A stretch of 64,000 nucleotides of DNA. Origin: Desulfocorpusculum sp964414345. GTDB lineage: Bacteria > Desulfobacterota > Desulfocorpusculales > Desulfocorpusculum. Position numbers and translations under genes: made by a program. Location of the stretch: contig CAYPWF010000002.1 of assembly GCA_964414345.1 (NCBI GenBank), positions 45,864 through 109,863 on the forward strand. The letters run 5' to 3'. Numbering within the stretch: position 1 is the stretch's first letter; each line of letters starts with the position of its first letter. Shown piece by piece: positions 42,879 through 51,287 of the stretch. The notes below the pieces were generated by a model. That model did not search any database. It saw only the letters and a list, made by a program, of their open reading frames with translations, and was not told where the DNA came from.

Positions 42879-44372
42879 TCAGCGTGCATCCAAAGCTACT
42901 TCAAAAACGTGCACAGGACGATCCAGGCCTTTGAAGTGCACGTCCCCCATATGAATCACAGGAACCTTTGATCCCAAGAGCCTCCGGGTGTTTTCCGAGA
43001 CCAAAATCTGGCCTCCCCTTGCCATTGAACAAAGCCTGCTGGCCACATTCACCTCTTGGCCGATTGCAGTGTAGTCAAAGCGCTTTCTGGAGCCCACGTT
43101 CCCCACAAAAACGTGACCTGAAGAAATCCCGACTCCCAAAGACAGGTACTGGACCACCGGATGCCGTGCTTGCCATTTTTGCTGCATGTTCTGAAAACCG
43201 CTTATCATGGCCGAAGCCGCCCTCACGGACAAAATCCCAGGATCCTGAACCGGCAAGGGCGCTCCGAAAAAAGCCATGACAGAATCCCCTATAAACTTGT
43301 CCAGAGTGCCATGGTTTTCAAAGATTATCTCGGTCATGCGTGTAAAGCACTCGTTCAAAAAGCTCCTCACAGTTTCAGGTCCCATCTTGTCCACAGCAGC
43401 TGTGAAACCCCTTATATCCGCGAACAGGATGGTTATATCCCTCATCTCCCCAAGGTTCATCCAGCCTTTGGGGTCTCGAGTAAGGGCCCTGGCCACCTGG
43501 GGAGAGACGTACCCGTCCAAGATGGCTTGCAGCCTGGCCCTTTCCCTGGAGGCCTTCAGGAGGGAGGCATTTCGGATTGCCACTGCCGCGTGGTTGGCGT
43601 ACAGCATCAAGAGCCTGAGCTCGTCATCCTGGAACTGCCTTCCCTCCTGGGTAAGGGTGGCATTTAGAACCCCCAGCACCCTGCCTCCCACCTGCAAAGG
43701 CACGGAAACAGCGGAAACAATCGGCTTGTCTTTTGGTTCAAAGGCCTTGAACTCCCTGGCCTCCACAGGCCCGTGCAAAAGCCTGGGCTTCCCATATTGG
43801 GCCACCCATCCGGCAATCCCATCTCCCAGCCGCACCTCCGCTCCCTTTACCTTCTCCAGGTCCACCCCGCAGGCAGCCGCTGTTCTCAAAACAGTCCTAC
43901 TTTTGTCCAGTAACATGACCGAGGAACGATCCGCATCCAAAGTCCTTACAGCCTCCCTGGCTATGATCCTTAGAAGGGAGGAGAGTTCCATTCTGGAATT
44001 GATGGAGGCTGTGACCTTCAGGAGACTTCTCACAGTCTCCAGATCCGTAGCCATGCCTCTCAATCTTCTTCTTTGCCTCTCCACCCTGTGCTCAAGTACA
44101 CCCAGTGCCTGGTGGGCCTTTCTCAGATAAAGTCCCAGGCCCACCAGCAGCAAAGCGATCCCTCCGGCATATACACTGGTGCCCATGTCCTGTGATATGG
44201 AGAAAAGCTCCAAGCCCAGGCTGCGCCCCACCGGAGTGATCAAGAGCCCGAGGAGAACCCATCCCACGGTTATCCACACCAGACTCCACAGCTTCCAGCG
44301 GGCAGGGGCCTGGGGGTAAGGCTCCTCTCCAGTAATCTCCGAGGTTTTCAAGAGCTCTTCTGCGGGGCTCAT
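42879..44372 (-). CDS. Membrane-bound class III adenylate/guanylate cyclase with GAF domain
   Basis: 497 aa. Two transmembrane helices (about 28-48 and 67-85), a coiled coil, a GAF domain (about 130-270, LDADRSSVMLLDKSRTVL) and a class III cyclase domain (about 310-490). Metal-binding Asp residues lie in FADIRGFT and KFIGDSVMAFFG. The substrate residues Lys (DKFIGD) and Asp (RFDYTAIGQEVN) fit adenylate cyclase, so cAMP is the likely product. The start overlaps the phosphatase stop (ATGA). Confidence 0.88.
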   Translation of the reverse strand: MSPAEELLKTSEITGEEPYPQAPARWKLWSLVWITVGWVLLGLLITPVGRSLGLELFSISQDMGTSVYAGGIALLLVGLGLYLRKAHQALGVLEHRVERQRRRLRGMATDLETVRSLLKVTASINSRMELSSLLRIIAREAVRTLDADRSSVMLLDKSRTVLRTAAACGVDLEKVKGAEVRLGDGIAGWVAQYGKPRLLHGPVEAREFKAFEPKDKPIVSAVSVPLQVGGRVLGVLNATLTQEGRQFQDDELRLLMLYANHAAVAIRNASLLKASRERARLQAILDGYVSPQVARALTRDPKGWMNLGEMRDITILFADIRGFTAAVDKMGPETVRSFLNECFTRMTEIIFENHGTLDKFIGDSVMAFFGAPLPVQDPGILSVRAASAMISGFQNMQQKWQARHPVVQYLSLGVGISSGHVFVGNVGSRKRFDYTAIGQEVNVASRLCSMARGGQILVSENTRRLLGSKVPVIHMGDVHFKGLDRPVHVFEVALDAR

Positions 44373-45025
44373 GAGGAGCTTCCCCTCGAATTCTTTAAGA
44401 AGGGGGGAAGATGGGAGTCATCATTCAATTTTTCTGCCCGGATTTCTCCGGCCTCATATCTAAGGCGGTTTATGGATCCGTTGCTCTGACCTATTTCTCT
44501 GAAACGGTTCAAGGATATGCCCAGCACACGGCACAAGACAGCAAGTATCACAAAATTGTGAGTGCAAACCAGAACTTTTTCTCCCGGCTTATGACGCCCT
44601 GCTATGGAGAACAGGACCCCCAAGGCTCTGTCTTGAACTTCCTGGAGAGTCTCCCCTCCGGGCATCCTGATGGCTGCAGGCTCTTTTTTCCAGGCCTGCA
44701 GAAACTCAGGGTACAAAGCCGCCCAACGGACAGCCTCCATTCCGTCGAATTCACCCAGGTTCATCTCCATCAGGTCCGGTTCTATGTAAAAGGGAACCCC
44801 TGGATGGTGCAGCCAAATTATTCGGACTGTTTCAAGGGCTCTTTTCAAAGGGCTGGAATAGAAGGCGGCGAAACGCTCTTTTCTTAGCACCAACCCAAGA
44901 GCTTCCGCTTGTGCCAGGCCAACTTCGTTAAGTGGAACATCCAGATGTCCTTGGAACTTCCCGTGTCTGTTCCAGTCTGTCTCACCGTGACGCACCAGAA
45001 GGATCCTTAGAGGCAGGGGATCCAT
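44369..45025 (-). CDS. Histidine phosphatase (phosphoglycerate-mutase-like)
   Basis: 218 aa. The N-terminal LLVRHGETDWN carries the phospho-His motif; SSPLKRALET, the acid residue in MEMNLGEFDG and the second His in VCTHNFVI complete the active site. Substrate not decidable: cobalamin phosphatases and PGM-like enzymes share this pattern. It sits between acuC-like and cyclase genes with 18-bp and ATGA junctions. Confidence 0.85.
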   Translation of the reverse strand: MDPLPLRILLVRHGETDWNRHGKFQGHLDVPLNEVGLAQAEALGLVLRKERFAAFYSSPLKRALETVRIIWLHHPGVPFYIEPDLMEMNLGEFDGMEAVRWAALYPEFLQAWKKEPAAIRMPGGETLQEVQDRALGVLFSIAGRHKPGEKVLVCTHNFVILAVLCRVLGISLNRFREIGQSNGSINRLRYEAGEIRAEKLNDDSHLPPFLKNSRGSSS

Positions 45026-45043
45026 CTCCCGCGCGCCCCTGAT

Positions 45044-46168
45044 TCAAAGCCCGTGCACCGGGAATATGCTCCGGCGTATCCGATGAATTGTGGTTTCCAG
45101 GAATTCTTCGGCCACCTCCCTGCGGGCAGCCGGCCAAAGGTACTCATCCATAAGGGTGTCCCGGGAATAGCCCAGTTCCCTTAGGGATGCTCGAAGGGAT
45201 TCGGGAATCTCCTGGGGGAGCTCCTGGCCTGTCATTACAGCCCAGGCAAGGGTCCATGCCCTTGCCACATTGGTCATCTCGTAACCGCCTCCTCCCAGGG
45301 CAACCCATCGGGGGAAGGCCTCCCGCATCTTTTCCAAGACCCTTAAGAAACCCTGGGTGGTCAGATCCAGTGCTGCCAGGGGATCCCCGTGGAACGTGTC
45401 CACCCCCAACTGGGTCACCACTATATCAGGCCCGTACGCCTGGATCAGGGGGAGCACAACCTCGTCAAAGGCCCTCAGATAAAGCCAGTCGTCGGTGCCT
45501 GGCCAAAGGGGTATGTTGACGGAATAACCGGCCCCCTCCCCTCTTCCCATCTCCTCCACCGCCCCTGTGCCTGGGAATAAAGTTCGCCCGTCTTGGTGCA
45601 GGGAGATGGTCAGCACCTTGTTGGTGTCGTAAAAGGCCCACTGCACCCCGTCCCCATGATGCACATCCACGTCCAGATATACGACCTTGAGTCCCATGTC
45701 CACAAGCTGCATGATGAGCAACACCGGGTCGTTTACGTAGCAGAATCCAGAGGCCCTGTTGGGCCTTGCATGGTGCAGGCCTCCCCCTATGTTGAAGGCC
45801 ACCCTTGCTTTGCCTTCGGCAACCAAGCGACCTGCCTCAAGGGAAGCTCCCACGATTAAGCAGGACCATTCGTACATACCTTTGAACACGGGGTTGTCCC
45901 CGGGACCTATCCCAAATTGCTCCAAACCGGGAAATGGCACCCCACTGTTGGCGGCCTCCAGGGCATCCAGGTATGCCGGGGTGTGGAACCTCCTCAGGAT
46001 TTCCTTTCCCACCGGTTTTGGTGTCACTCGAATGACTTCCGGATGGTCAAGTAATCCATAGGCCTGGATCAGCTTCATGGTCAAACCCAAACGCTCTATG
46101 CGCAAAGGATGACATGGTCCGTAGTCGTAGCCCATCATCTCTTCACTGAAAACAAAGGCAACACTCAT
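45044..46168 (-). CDS. AcuC/HDAC-family deacetylase
   Basis: 374 aa zinc hydrolase of the class I histone deacetylase type. GGGLHHARPNRASGFCYVND, DVDVHHGDGVQ and GVDTFHGDPLA contain the catalytic His pair and the Asp/His/Asp zinc ligands. In bacteria AcuC-type enzymes deacetylate acetyl-CoA synthetase or other metabolic proteins. ATG 46168 with GGAGG 10 nt upstream is preferred to an in-frame GTG at 46198. It precedes the phosphatase and cyclase genes in one operon. Confidence 0.85.
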   Translation of the reverse strand: MSVAFVFSEEMMGYDYGPCHPLRIERLGLTMKLIQAYGLLDHPEVIRVTPKPVGKEILRRFHTPAYLDALEAANSGVPFPGLEQFGIGPGDNPVFKGMYEWSCLIVGASLEAGRLVAEGKARVAFNIGGGLHHARPNRASGFCYVNDPVLLIMQLVDMGLKVVYLDVDVHHGDGVQWAFYDTNKVLTISLHQDGRTLFPGTGAVEEMGRGEGAGYSVNIPLWPGTDDWLYLRAFDEVVLPLIQAYGPDIVVTQLGVDTFHGDPLAALDLTTQGFLRVLEKMREAFPRWVALGGGGYEMTNVARAWTLAWAVMTGQELPQEIPESLRASLRELGYSRDTLMDEYLWPAARREVAEEFLETTIHRIRRSIFPVHGL

Positions 46169-46234
46169 GCAGGTCGGCCCTCCACACCCCGTGATCACAG
46201 TTTCTTAAGCTCGGGGTAGAACACTAGGGTAGAC

Positions 46235-47659
46235 TCACAGCGACATCACATACTCATGAATCGCCCTGGCAGCCTTCCTACCGGCCCCCATGGCCAAAAT
46301 CACCGTTGCAGAGCCTGTGACGATGTCTCCCCCGGCCCAGACACCGGTCTTGCTTGTGCGACCGGTCTCATCTGTGACTATGTATCCCCACTTGTTGGTC
46401 TCAAGTCCAGAAGTGGTGGAGGGGATCAAGGGGTTGGCCGTTGTGCCTATGGCCACTATGGCCATGTCGGTCTCCAAAATGAACTCAGAGCCAGGGATGG
46501 GCACGGGTCTTCTTCTGCCGGAAGAATCAGGCTCGCCCAGCTCCATTCGCACACATTCCATAGCCTTGACCCATCCACGCTCGTCCCCAAGGAACCGCAC
46601 TGGATTAGTAAGGAGTTCGAAGACTATCCCTTCCTCCTCGGCATGGTGTATTTCCTCGGCCCGGGCGGGCATCTCGGCCCTGGAGCGACGGTAAACTATG
46701 CGGACAGTCTCGGCTCCCAAGCGAAGAGCTGTTCTGGCCGAATCCATGGCCACATTGCCGGCTCCCAGGACCACCACGTTACGGCCAACCGCGATAGGAG
46801 TGTCGTAATCTGGGAAAAGGTAAGCTTTCATCAGGTTGGAACGTGTCAAATACTCGTTGGCCGAATACACGCCGCAAAGGTTCTCACCGGGGATGTTCAT
46901 GAAAACCGGTAGCCCTGCCCCCACCCCCAAGAAAACAGCATGATACCCTTCTTCTTGAAAAAGCTCGTCCACGGTAAGGGTCTTTCCCACCACCACGTTC
47001 GTCTCGATGCGCACGCCTAGTTTTCTAAGATAGTTCACTTCTGCCTTCACAATCTCTTTTGGAAGACGAAACTCAGGGATCCCATAAATCAGCACTCCTC
47101 CAGGCTCGTGCAGGGCTTCAAATATGGTTACTTGGTGCCCCTTCTTAATGAGATCCCCAGCCAGGGTAAGCCCGGCAGGACCAGAACCCACCACGGCCAC
47201 CTTCTTACCCGTTGGAGAGGCCATGGGAGGCATTTGGAATTGACCATGTAGTCTGTCATAGTCGGCTACGAATCGCTCCAGGCGGCCTATGGCCACAGGA
47301 TCCCACTTCTTGCCCAACACACAGCCGCTTTCGCACTGGTCCTCCTGAGGGCAAACCCTGCCGCAAACAGCTGGAAGGGAATTGGTCTCGCGGATCTTGG
47401 CGGCTGCTTCAAAGAACTTCCCTTCTGCTACCAAGGATATGAAGCCGGGGATATCAACTTCCACAGGGCATGAAGGCACGCAGCCCGGCTTCTTACACTT
47501 AAGACAACGGCTGGCCTCTGCCAAGGCTTGCTCGGGGCTGTATCCAAAGGGGACCTCTTTGAAATTGCGGATCCTTTCCCGGGGAGCCTGTTCAGGCATG
47601 GGCTGCCTGGGCAACCTTTCCTTTTTGGACTTCTGGGTGCGCTCGCCGATCTCGCTCAT
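46235..47659 (-). CDS. NfnB / SudA: NADPH-binding large subunit of electron-bifurcating Nfn
   Basis: 474 aa, GltD-like. N-terminal cysteine clusters for two [4Fe-4S] centres (CLKCKKPGCVPSCP, CGRVCPQEDQCESGC), then FAD-binding VVGSGPAGLTLAGDL and NAD(P)-binding VVLGAGNVAMDSARTA. With the small subunit upstream it forms NADH-dependent ferredoxin:NADP+ oxidoreductase (Nfn), which couples NADPH, NADH and ferredoxin pools in anaerobes. Often annotated as glutamate synthase small subunit; the pairing with an NfnA-like gene and absence of the glutamate synthase large subunit argue for Nfn. ATGA overlap; AGGAGG 9 nt upstream. Confidence 0.88.
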   Translation of the reverse strand: MSEIGERTQKSKKERLPRQPMPEQAPRERIRNFKEVPFGYSPEQALAEASRCLKCKKPGCVPSCPVEVDIPGFISLVAEGKFFEAAAKIRETNSLPAVCGRVCPQEDQCESGCVLGKKWDPVAIGRLERFVADYDRLHGQFQMPPMASPTGKKVAVVGSGPAGLTLAGDLIKKGHQVTIFEALHEPGGVLIYGIPEFRLPKEIVKAEVNYLRKLGVRIETNVVVGKTLTVDELFQEEGYHAVFLGVGAGLPVFMNIPGENLCGVYSANEYLTRSNLMKAYLFPDYDTPIAVGRNVVVLGAGNVAMDSARTALRLGAETVRIVYRRSRAEMPARAEEIHHAEEEGIVFELLTNPVRFLGDERGWVKAMECVRMELGEPDSSGRRRPVPIPGSEFILETDMAIVAIGTTANPLIPSTTSGLETNKWGYIVTDETGRTSKTGVWAGGDIVTGSATVILAMGAGRKAARAIHEYVMSL

Positions 47660-48504
47660 CTGCCGCTTCCTCCTGCAACTTCAGCTTGGAAACGCTGGTA
47701 GGATTCCCTTTCTTGGGGCAGGTACATCATGAGCCGCTTGCTGAGTTCCTCAAAGTCTACCTGGTGCCCTTCAAAATCAGGGCCATGCACACAGCAGAAG
47801 CGTGTTTGGCCCCCCACCCTCACCCTACAGGCCCCGCACATGCCGGTGCCGTCCACCATGATGGGGTTGAGACTGACCATAGTCTTGACCCCGAACGGTT
47901 CGGTGGTCTTGCAAAGAAAACGCATCATGGGAACAGGTCCTATGCCCATGACCATCCCCACATCTTTGCGATCTTGCAAGAGTCCCTTGAGAACATCCGT
48001 CACAAAACCGTGGTGCCCGTAGCTGCCGTCGTCCGTGGTCACGTGCAGCTCGTGACAAACAGTCCTCATCTCATCTTCCAATATGAGGAGTTCTTTTGTG
48101 CGGGCCCCTATAATGGCTATTACATGGTTGCCGGCCTCGAAAAAAGCGCGTGTTATGGGATATATCACGGCTACTCCCAGCCCCCCTCCCACACAGATCA
48201 CCGTGCCCAGCTTCTCCACGTGGGTCGGCACACCCAGTGGTCCGATCACGTCCTGAACGGCCTGCCCAGGCTCCATTCCGGCCAGCATGGCCGTGGTCTT
48301 CCCAACAACCTGAAAGTAAATCCTGATCCAGCCTTGCTCAGGATGGGTTTCGGCCACGGTGAGGGGTATGCGCTCCCCCTTTTCATTGGCCCTGAGAATC
48401 ACAAACTGCCCAGGCCTGGTTTTCTTGGCAATGCGTGGAGCAGCAAGCCTGAACATACACACAGTACCCTGCGCCATCTGTTTTTTCTCCAAGATCTCAA
48501 ACAC
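47656..48504 (-). CDS. NfnA / SudB: FAD and [2Fe-2S] small subunit of Nfn
   Basis: 282 aa ferredoxin-NADP reductase-like protein. FAD domain (RPGQFVILR, IPLTVAE), NAD domain (VICVGGGLGVAVIYPITRAF), and a C-terminal [2Fe-2S] loop with cysteines in GTGMCGACRV and FCCVHGP. The GTG at 48504 is favoured because KKQMAQGTV follows at the normal distance and AAGGAGG lies upstream; the frame extends to 48546. Partner of the next gene. Confidence 0.88.
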   Translation of the reverse strand: MFEILEKKQMAQGTVCMFRLAAPRIAKKTRPGQFVILRANEKGERIPLTVAETHPEQGWIRIYFQVVGKTTAMLAGMEPGQAVQDVIGPLGVPTHVEKLGTVICVGGGLGVAVIYPITRAFFEAGNHVIAIIGARTKELLILEDEMRTVCHELHVTTDDGSYGHHGFVTDVLKGLLQDRKDVGMVMGIGPVPMMRFLCKTTEPFGVKTMVSLNPIMVDGTGMCGACRVRVGGQTRFCCVHGPDFEGHQVDFEELSKRLMMYLPQERESYQRFQAEVAGGSGR

Positions 48505-48732
48505 CGCCTCCGCCCTCCTTCTCTGCAGGTCTGGCCTTCCCACCAAAAAGCAGCTTCACAACCGCATTCGAACGCAGCCCTTTTTCAGGTCGCGCCCATG
48601 ATAGTCCCAGCACAGGGGTTTGTCCAGATGGGTCTTAGGAATTGATCCACCCACGCAAAAGGCAAAAGCCTCTGAAATCCCCTGGACTGGATCCCGGTGG
48701 CAAAGAAATGTCTTTTTGGTTTCTGAACCGGG

Positions 48733-49209
48733 TCAGACATCCCCCTGGAACACCCTTAGGGTCTGGGGCTCATAGATAAGAAGCTCGTCCACCTTCCTGG
48801 TTTCCTCCTCACTCATGGGCAAATACTTGCCCTTGGCCAAGGCATGCAGCTCGCCAGCCTCATCTCTCACCTCCCCCAGCACCAAGGCCATCCTGCGGCT
48901 TACTTTTTCGGGCCATGCCTCTATGAGCATGACCTTCCCGACTGGGAAGGGTTTTATGTAGCGCACTGTCAGCTCCGCTGTCACAAACATCCTCTTCACG
49001 GCCAGGGTGGGAGCCCATCCCATGGCCTCATCCAGAAGTGTGGAGATGACCCCCCCATGCACCACCCCAAGATAGCCCTGGCGATGCAATTCTGGGATAT
49101 GACGAAGTCTTACCCTGCCGTTCTCAGTTGAAAAGACCACCTTGAACCCCAAGGGGTTCTCCTTCCCGCAGACGTAGCACCAATTGCTGTAAGGAAGCGG
49201 TTTTTCCAT
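48733..49209 (-). CDS. PaaI-like acyl-CoA thioesterase
   Basis: 158 aa hot-dog thioesterase. VVHGGVISTLLDEAMG is the PaaI/4HBT-like signature with the helix that holds the catalytic acid. The N-terminus has a C-x2-C (CYVCGKENPLG), seen in a subset of these proteins. It would hydrolyse aromatic or acyl-CoA thioesters; substrate unknown. It diverges from hisH. Confidence 0.82.
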   Translation of the reverse strand: MEKPLPYSNWCYVCGKENPLGFKVVFSTENGRVRLRHIPELHRQGYLGVVHGGVISTLLDEAMGWAPTLAVKRMFVTAELTVRYIKPFPVGKVMLIEAWPEKVSRRMALVLGEVRDEAGELHALAKGKYLPMSEEETRKVDELLIYEPQTLRVFQGDV

Positions 49210-49311
49210 TCATCCCTCCTCTTGGCCGGCTCCTGGCCCCACCCAGGACCTTGTGCAGGAGCCGATTTGAATTTTATGATAGGTCCACGCCACAAGAAAA
49301 GGAGGGGAAGT

Positions 49312-49950
49312 TTGATCGCCATAGTGGACTATGGGATGGGGAACCTGAGGTCAGTCTGGAAGGCGTTCCGGTATCTGGGAGCAGAGGTCAAGCTCACCCA
49401 AAGCCCCGGGGATATAAGAGAGGCCGGGGGGATCGTGTTGCCGGGGGTGGGGGCTTTTCGGGATTGCATGGCCAATTTGGATAGACTCGGCCTCCTGGAT
49501 CCCATACTGGGGGCTGTCAGGGCAGGGAAGCCTTATCTTGGAATCTGCCTGGGACTCCAGGTGCTCTTTGAGGAAAGCGAGGAGTTCGGTAAAAGCCACG
49601 GCCTGGGACTGCTCCAAGGCCGAGTTGTTCGATTCCCATCTGACATGCCGGCCCAAGGGCAGGGTCCGCGCCAGTTCCTCACAGTGCCCCATATAGGCTG
49701 GAACAGCGTCAGGCTCCTGAAGAGGGCTCCTCATCTGGATGGTATCCCTGAAAAAGCTCACTTCTATTTCGTACACTCCTATTTCGGAGTGCCCGCAGAT
49801 ACCTCGATTGTGGCTACCACAACTCATTATGGGATGGATTTCGCATCCAGCATTTGGAAGGAAAACATCTTTGCCTGCCAGTTCCATCCCGAGAAGAGCC
49901 AAGCTTGGGGACTTAGAATCCTTAGGAATTTTTTAGAGCTTGAGGGTTGA
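49312..49950 (+). CDS. hisH: Imidazole glycerol phosphate synthase, glutaminase subunit
   Basis: 212 aa. Class I glutaminase: Cys in YLGICLGLQVLFE, His and Glu in CQFHPEKSQ. It supplies ammonia to HisF for histidine and AICAR synthesis. The TTG at 49312 has AAGGAGGGG 4 nt upstream and gives the standard start IAIVDYGMGNLRSV. No other his gene is in the window, so it is separated from its partner hisF. Confidence 0.92.
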   Translation: MIAIVDYGMGNLRSVWKAFRYLGAEVKLTQSPGDIREAGGIVLPGVGAFRDCMANLDRLGLLDPILGAVRAGKPYLGICLGLQVLFEESEEFGKSHGLGLLQGRVVRFPSDMPAQGQGPRQFLTVPHIGWNSVRLLKRAPHLDGIPEKAHFYFVHSYFGVPADTSIVATTTHYGMDFASSIWKENIFACQFHPEKSQAWGLRILRNFLELEG

Positions 49951-50001
49951 AAAAGAACAAGAGGCCATTCACCCCGGGGAACCTGCGCTGGCCCGAGGTT
50001 C

Positions 50002-51243
50002 TCAGCTCTCCTCCAGCTGCTCCACAAAGGCCTCTATGTTGGTGACAGCCTGTTCCTCGGAATAGCAGCGAAGGTCGTTTAGGTCCCCATGGATCACCAG
50101 GCAGGGGATTCCAAGTCTCTTTTCCAGCCTCTGGGGCATGCTGTAGCGGCTGTTGGAATTGTTGGGACAGGTCTTGGCATCGTGAAAAACTATCCCGTCA
50201 ATATGAAACCGCCTGACTATTCTCTCTATGTAGTGCTCTTTCCAGCCTTCTGCGTGACAGATGAATATGTTGGTGTAAGCCTTGGCCATGCTGCGGAATG
50301 GATCATCTGGGTCAAAGTCGGTAAATATCCAGCTGTTACAATAGGTTGAGGCCACTATGCATGAACCCAGTCTCATGAAGAGATTGGCCAAATCCCTGAG
50401 CTTCCCCCAGATGGGCATTCCTTCCCAGTAAAGACGGTGTCTTTCTTCCCCCACGGCCGCCACTTTATTTTGCAGCCTCTCTTTCAGCTCTCCCAGCAAG
50501 AGCTCGTAATAATCCACTGCCTCCTGAGTCCCCCTGGCCACCACCGCAGGCCCCATGTGGATAGTATGATCAAAAAAGGTCCAAGGAGAGGGAAGGGCCG
50601 AGGCAGTCTCAAGAACCTCTTTCCACAAGTCCGAGCAGCGCCTAGACAGCCTCACCACTTGGCGCAACCTGTCCATATCCAAACGGCTGCCGGAGACTTC
50701 CTGGAGGGTAGGCACCAGCTCCTCCATCTGTTTGGCCACATCCTTGATGTGGGCATCTGTGACCTCTTCCACCCCCCTCGGGGAGGTGATACCTATGACC
50801 GGTACCCCGAACTCCCTTCCGTAAAAGTGGAACCAGTCCTGCACATCCCTGCACTGGTTGGTGTTGTAAACCAGCACATCCGGCTTTGGCACCCCGCTTA
50901 TCCCGTAGGCCTTGGTGAGGGGAGTTTCCTTGCGCAGATAGGCCCCAACATCACTTGTAAGATAGGAGCAAATGTCCGGTGAGTAACCCAGGGCATTGGC
51001 TACAGGTATGTACTCCATTGCCTTGCGGGAAGCTCCAAGCACCGCACCATGGTTCTCCGGAAAATAAACAAGAAATCCCATGGCTCTGAGCAACTCCGCA
51101 GGTCCGACGCTGGTGCACCAGGCCACTTTGGGGGACCCGTTCCTGACAGCTTGATCCAGCTCCTGGAAATGCTGCGCCATTACTTCTTTGAGTCTTTTAC
51201 TGGATTCAAAATCCTTACGAAAAACCCCTTGTTCCGAGTTCAT
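50002..51243 (-). CDS. Benzoyl-CoA reductase / 2-hydroxyacyl-CoA dehydratase family subunit (BcrB-like)
   Basis: 413 aa iron-sulfur protein of the HgdB/BcrB superfamily. Features: VAWCTSVGPAELLRAMGF, YSPDICSYLTSDVGAYL, TNQCRDVQDW, STYCNSWIF and HDAKTCPNNSNSR, with conserved cysteines for a [4Fe-4S] cluster. The pattern is closer to BcrB/BadE than to HgdB as I remember these families. Enzymes of this type use an activase to drive low-potential electron transfer for dearomatisation or alpha/beta dehydration of CoA thioesters. The usual second, BcrC/HgdA-like subunit is absent here. Last gene of an eight-gene operon. Confidence 0.8.
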   Translation of the reverse strand: MNSEQGVFRKDFESSKRLKEVMAQHFQELDQAVRNGSPKVAWCTSVGPAELLRAMGFLVYFPENHGAVLGASRKAMEYIPVANALGYSPDICSYLTSDVGAYLRKETPLTKAYGISGVPKPDVLVYNTNQCRDVQDWFHFYGREFGVPVIGITSPRGVEEVTDAHIKDVAKQMEELVPTLQEVSGSRLDMDRLRQVVRLSRRCSDLWKEVLETASALPSPWTFFDHTIHMGPAVVARGTQEAVDYYELLLGELKERLQNKVAAVGEERHRLYWEGMPIWGKLRDLANLFMRLGSCIVASTYCNSWIFTDFDPDDPFRSMAKAYTNIFICHAEGWKEHYIERIVRRFHIDGIVFHDAKTCPNNSNSRYSMPQRLEKRLGIPCLVIHGDLNDLRCYSEEQAVTNIEAFVEQLEES

Positions 51244-51287
51244 TTACTGCCCCCTCTCCATCAACCTGAGGCTTCTTTTTGATGCAA

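Noticed and set aside
46235..47659. Glutamate synthase small subunit
   Set aside because: No large subunit is adjacent, and the gene is coupled to an NfnA-like subunit instead.
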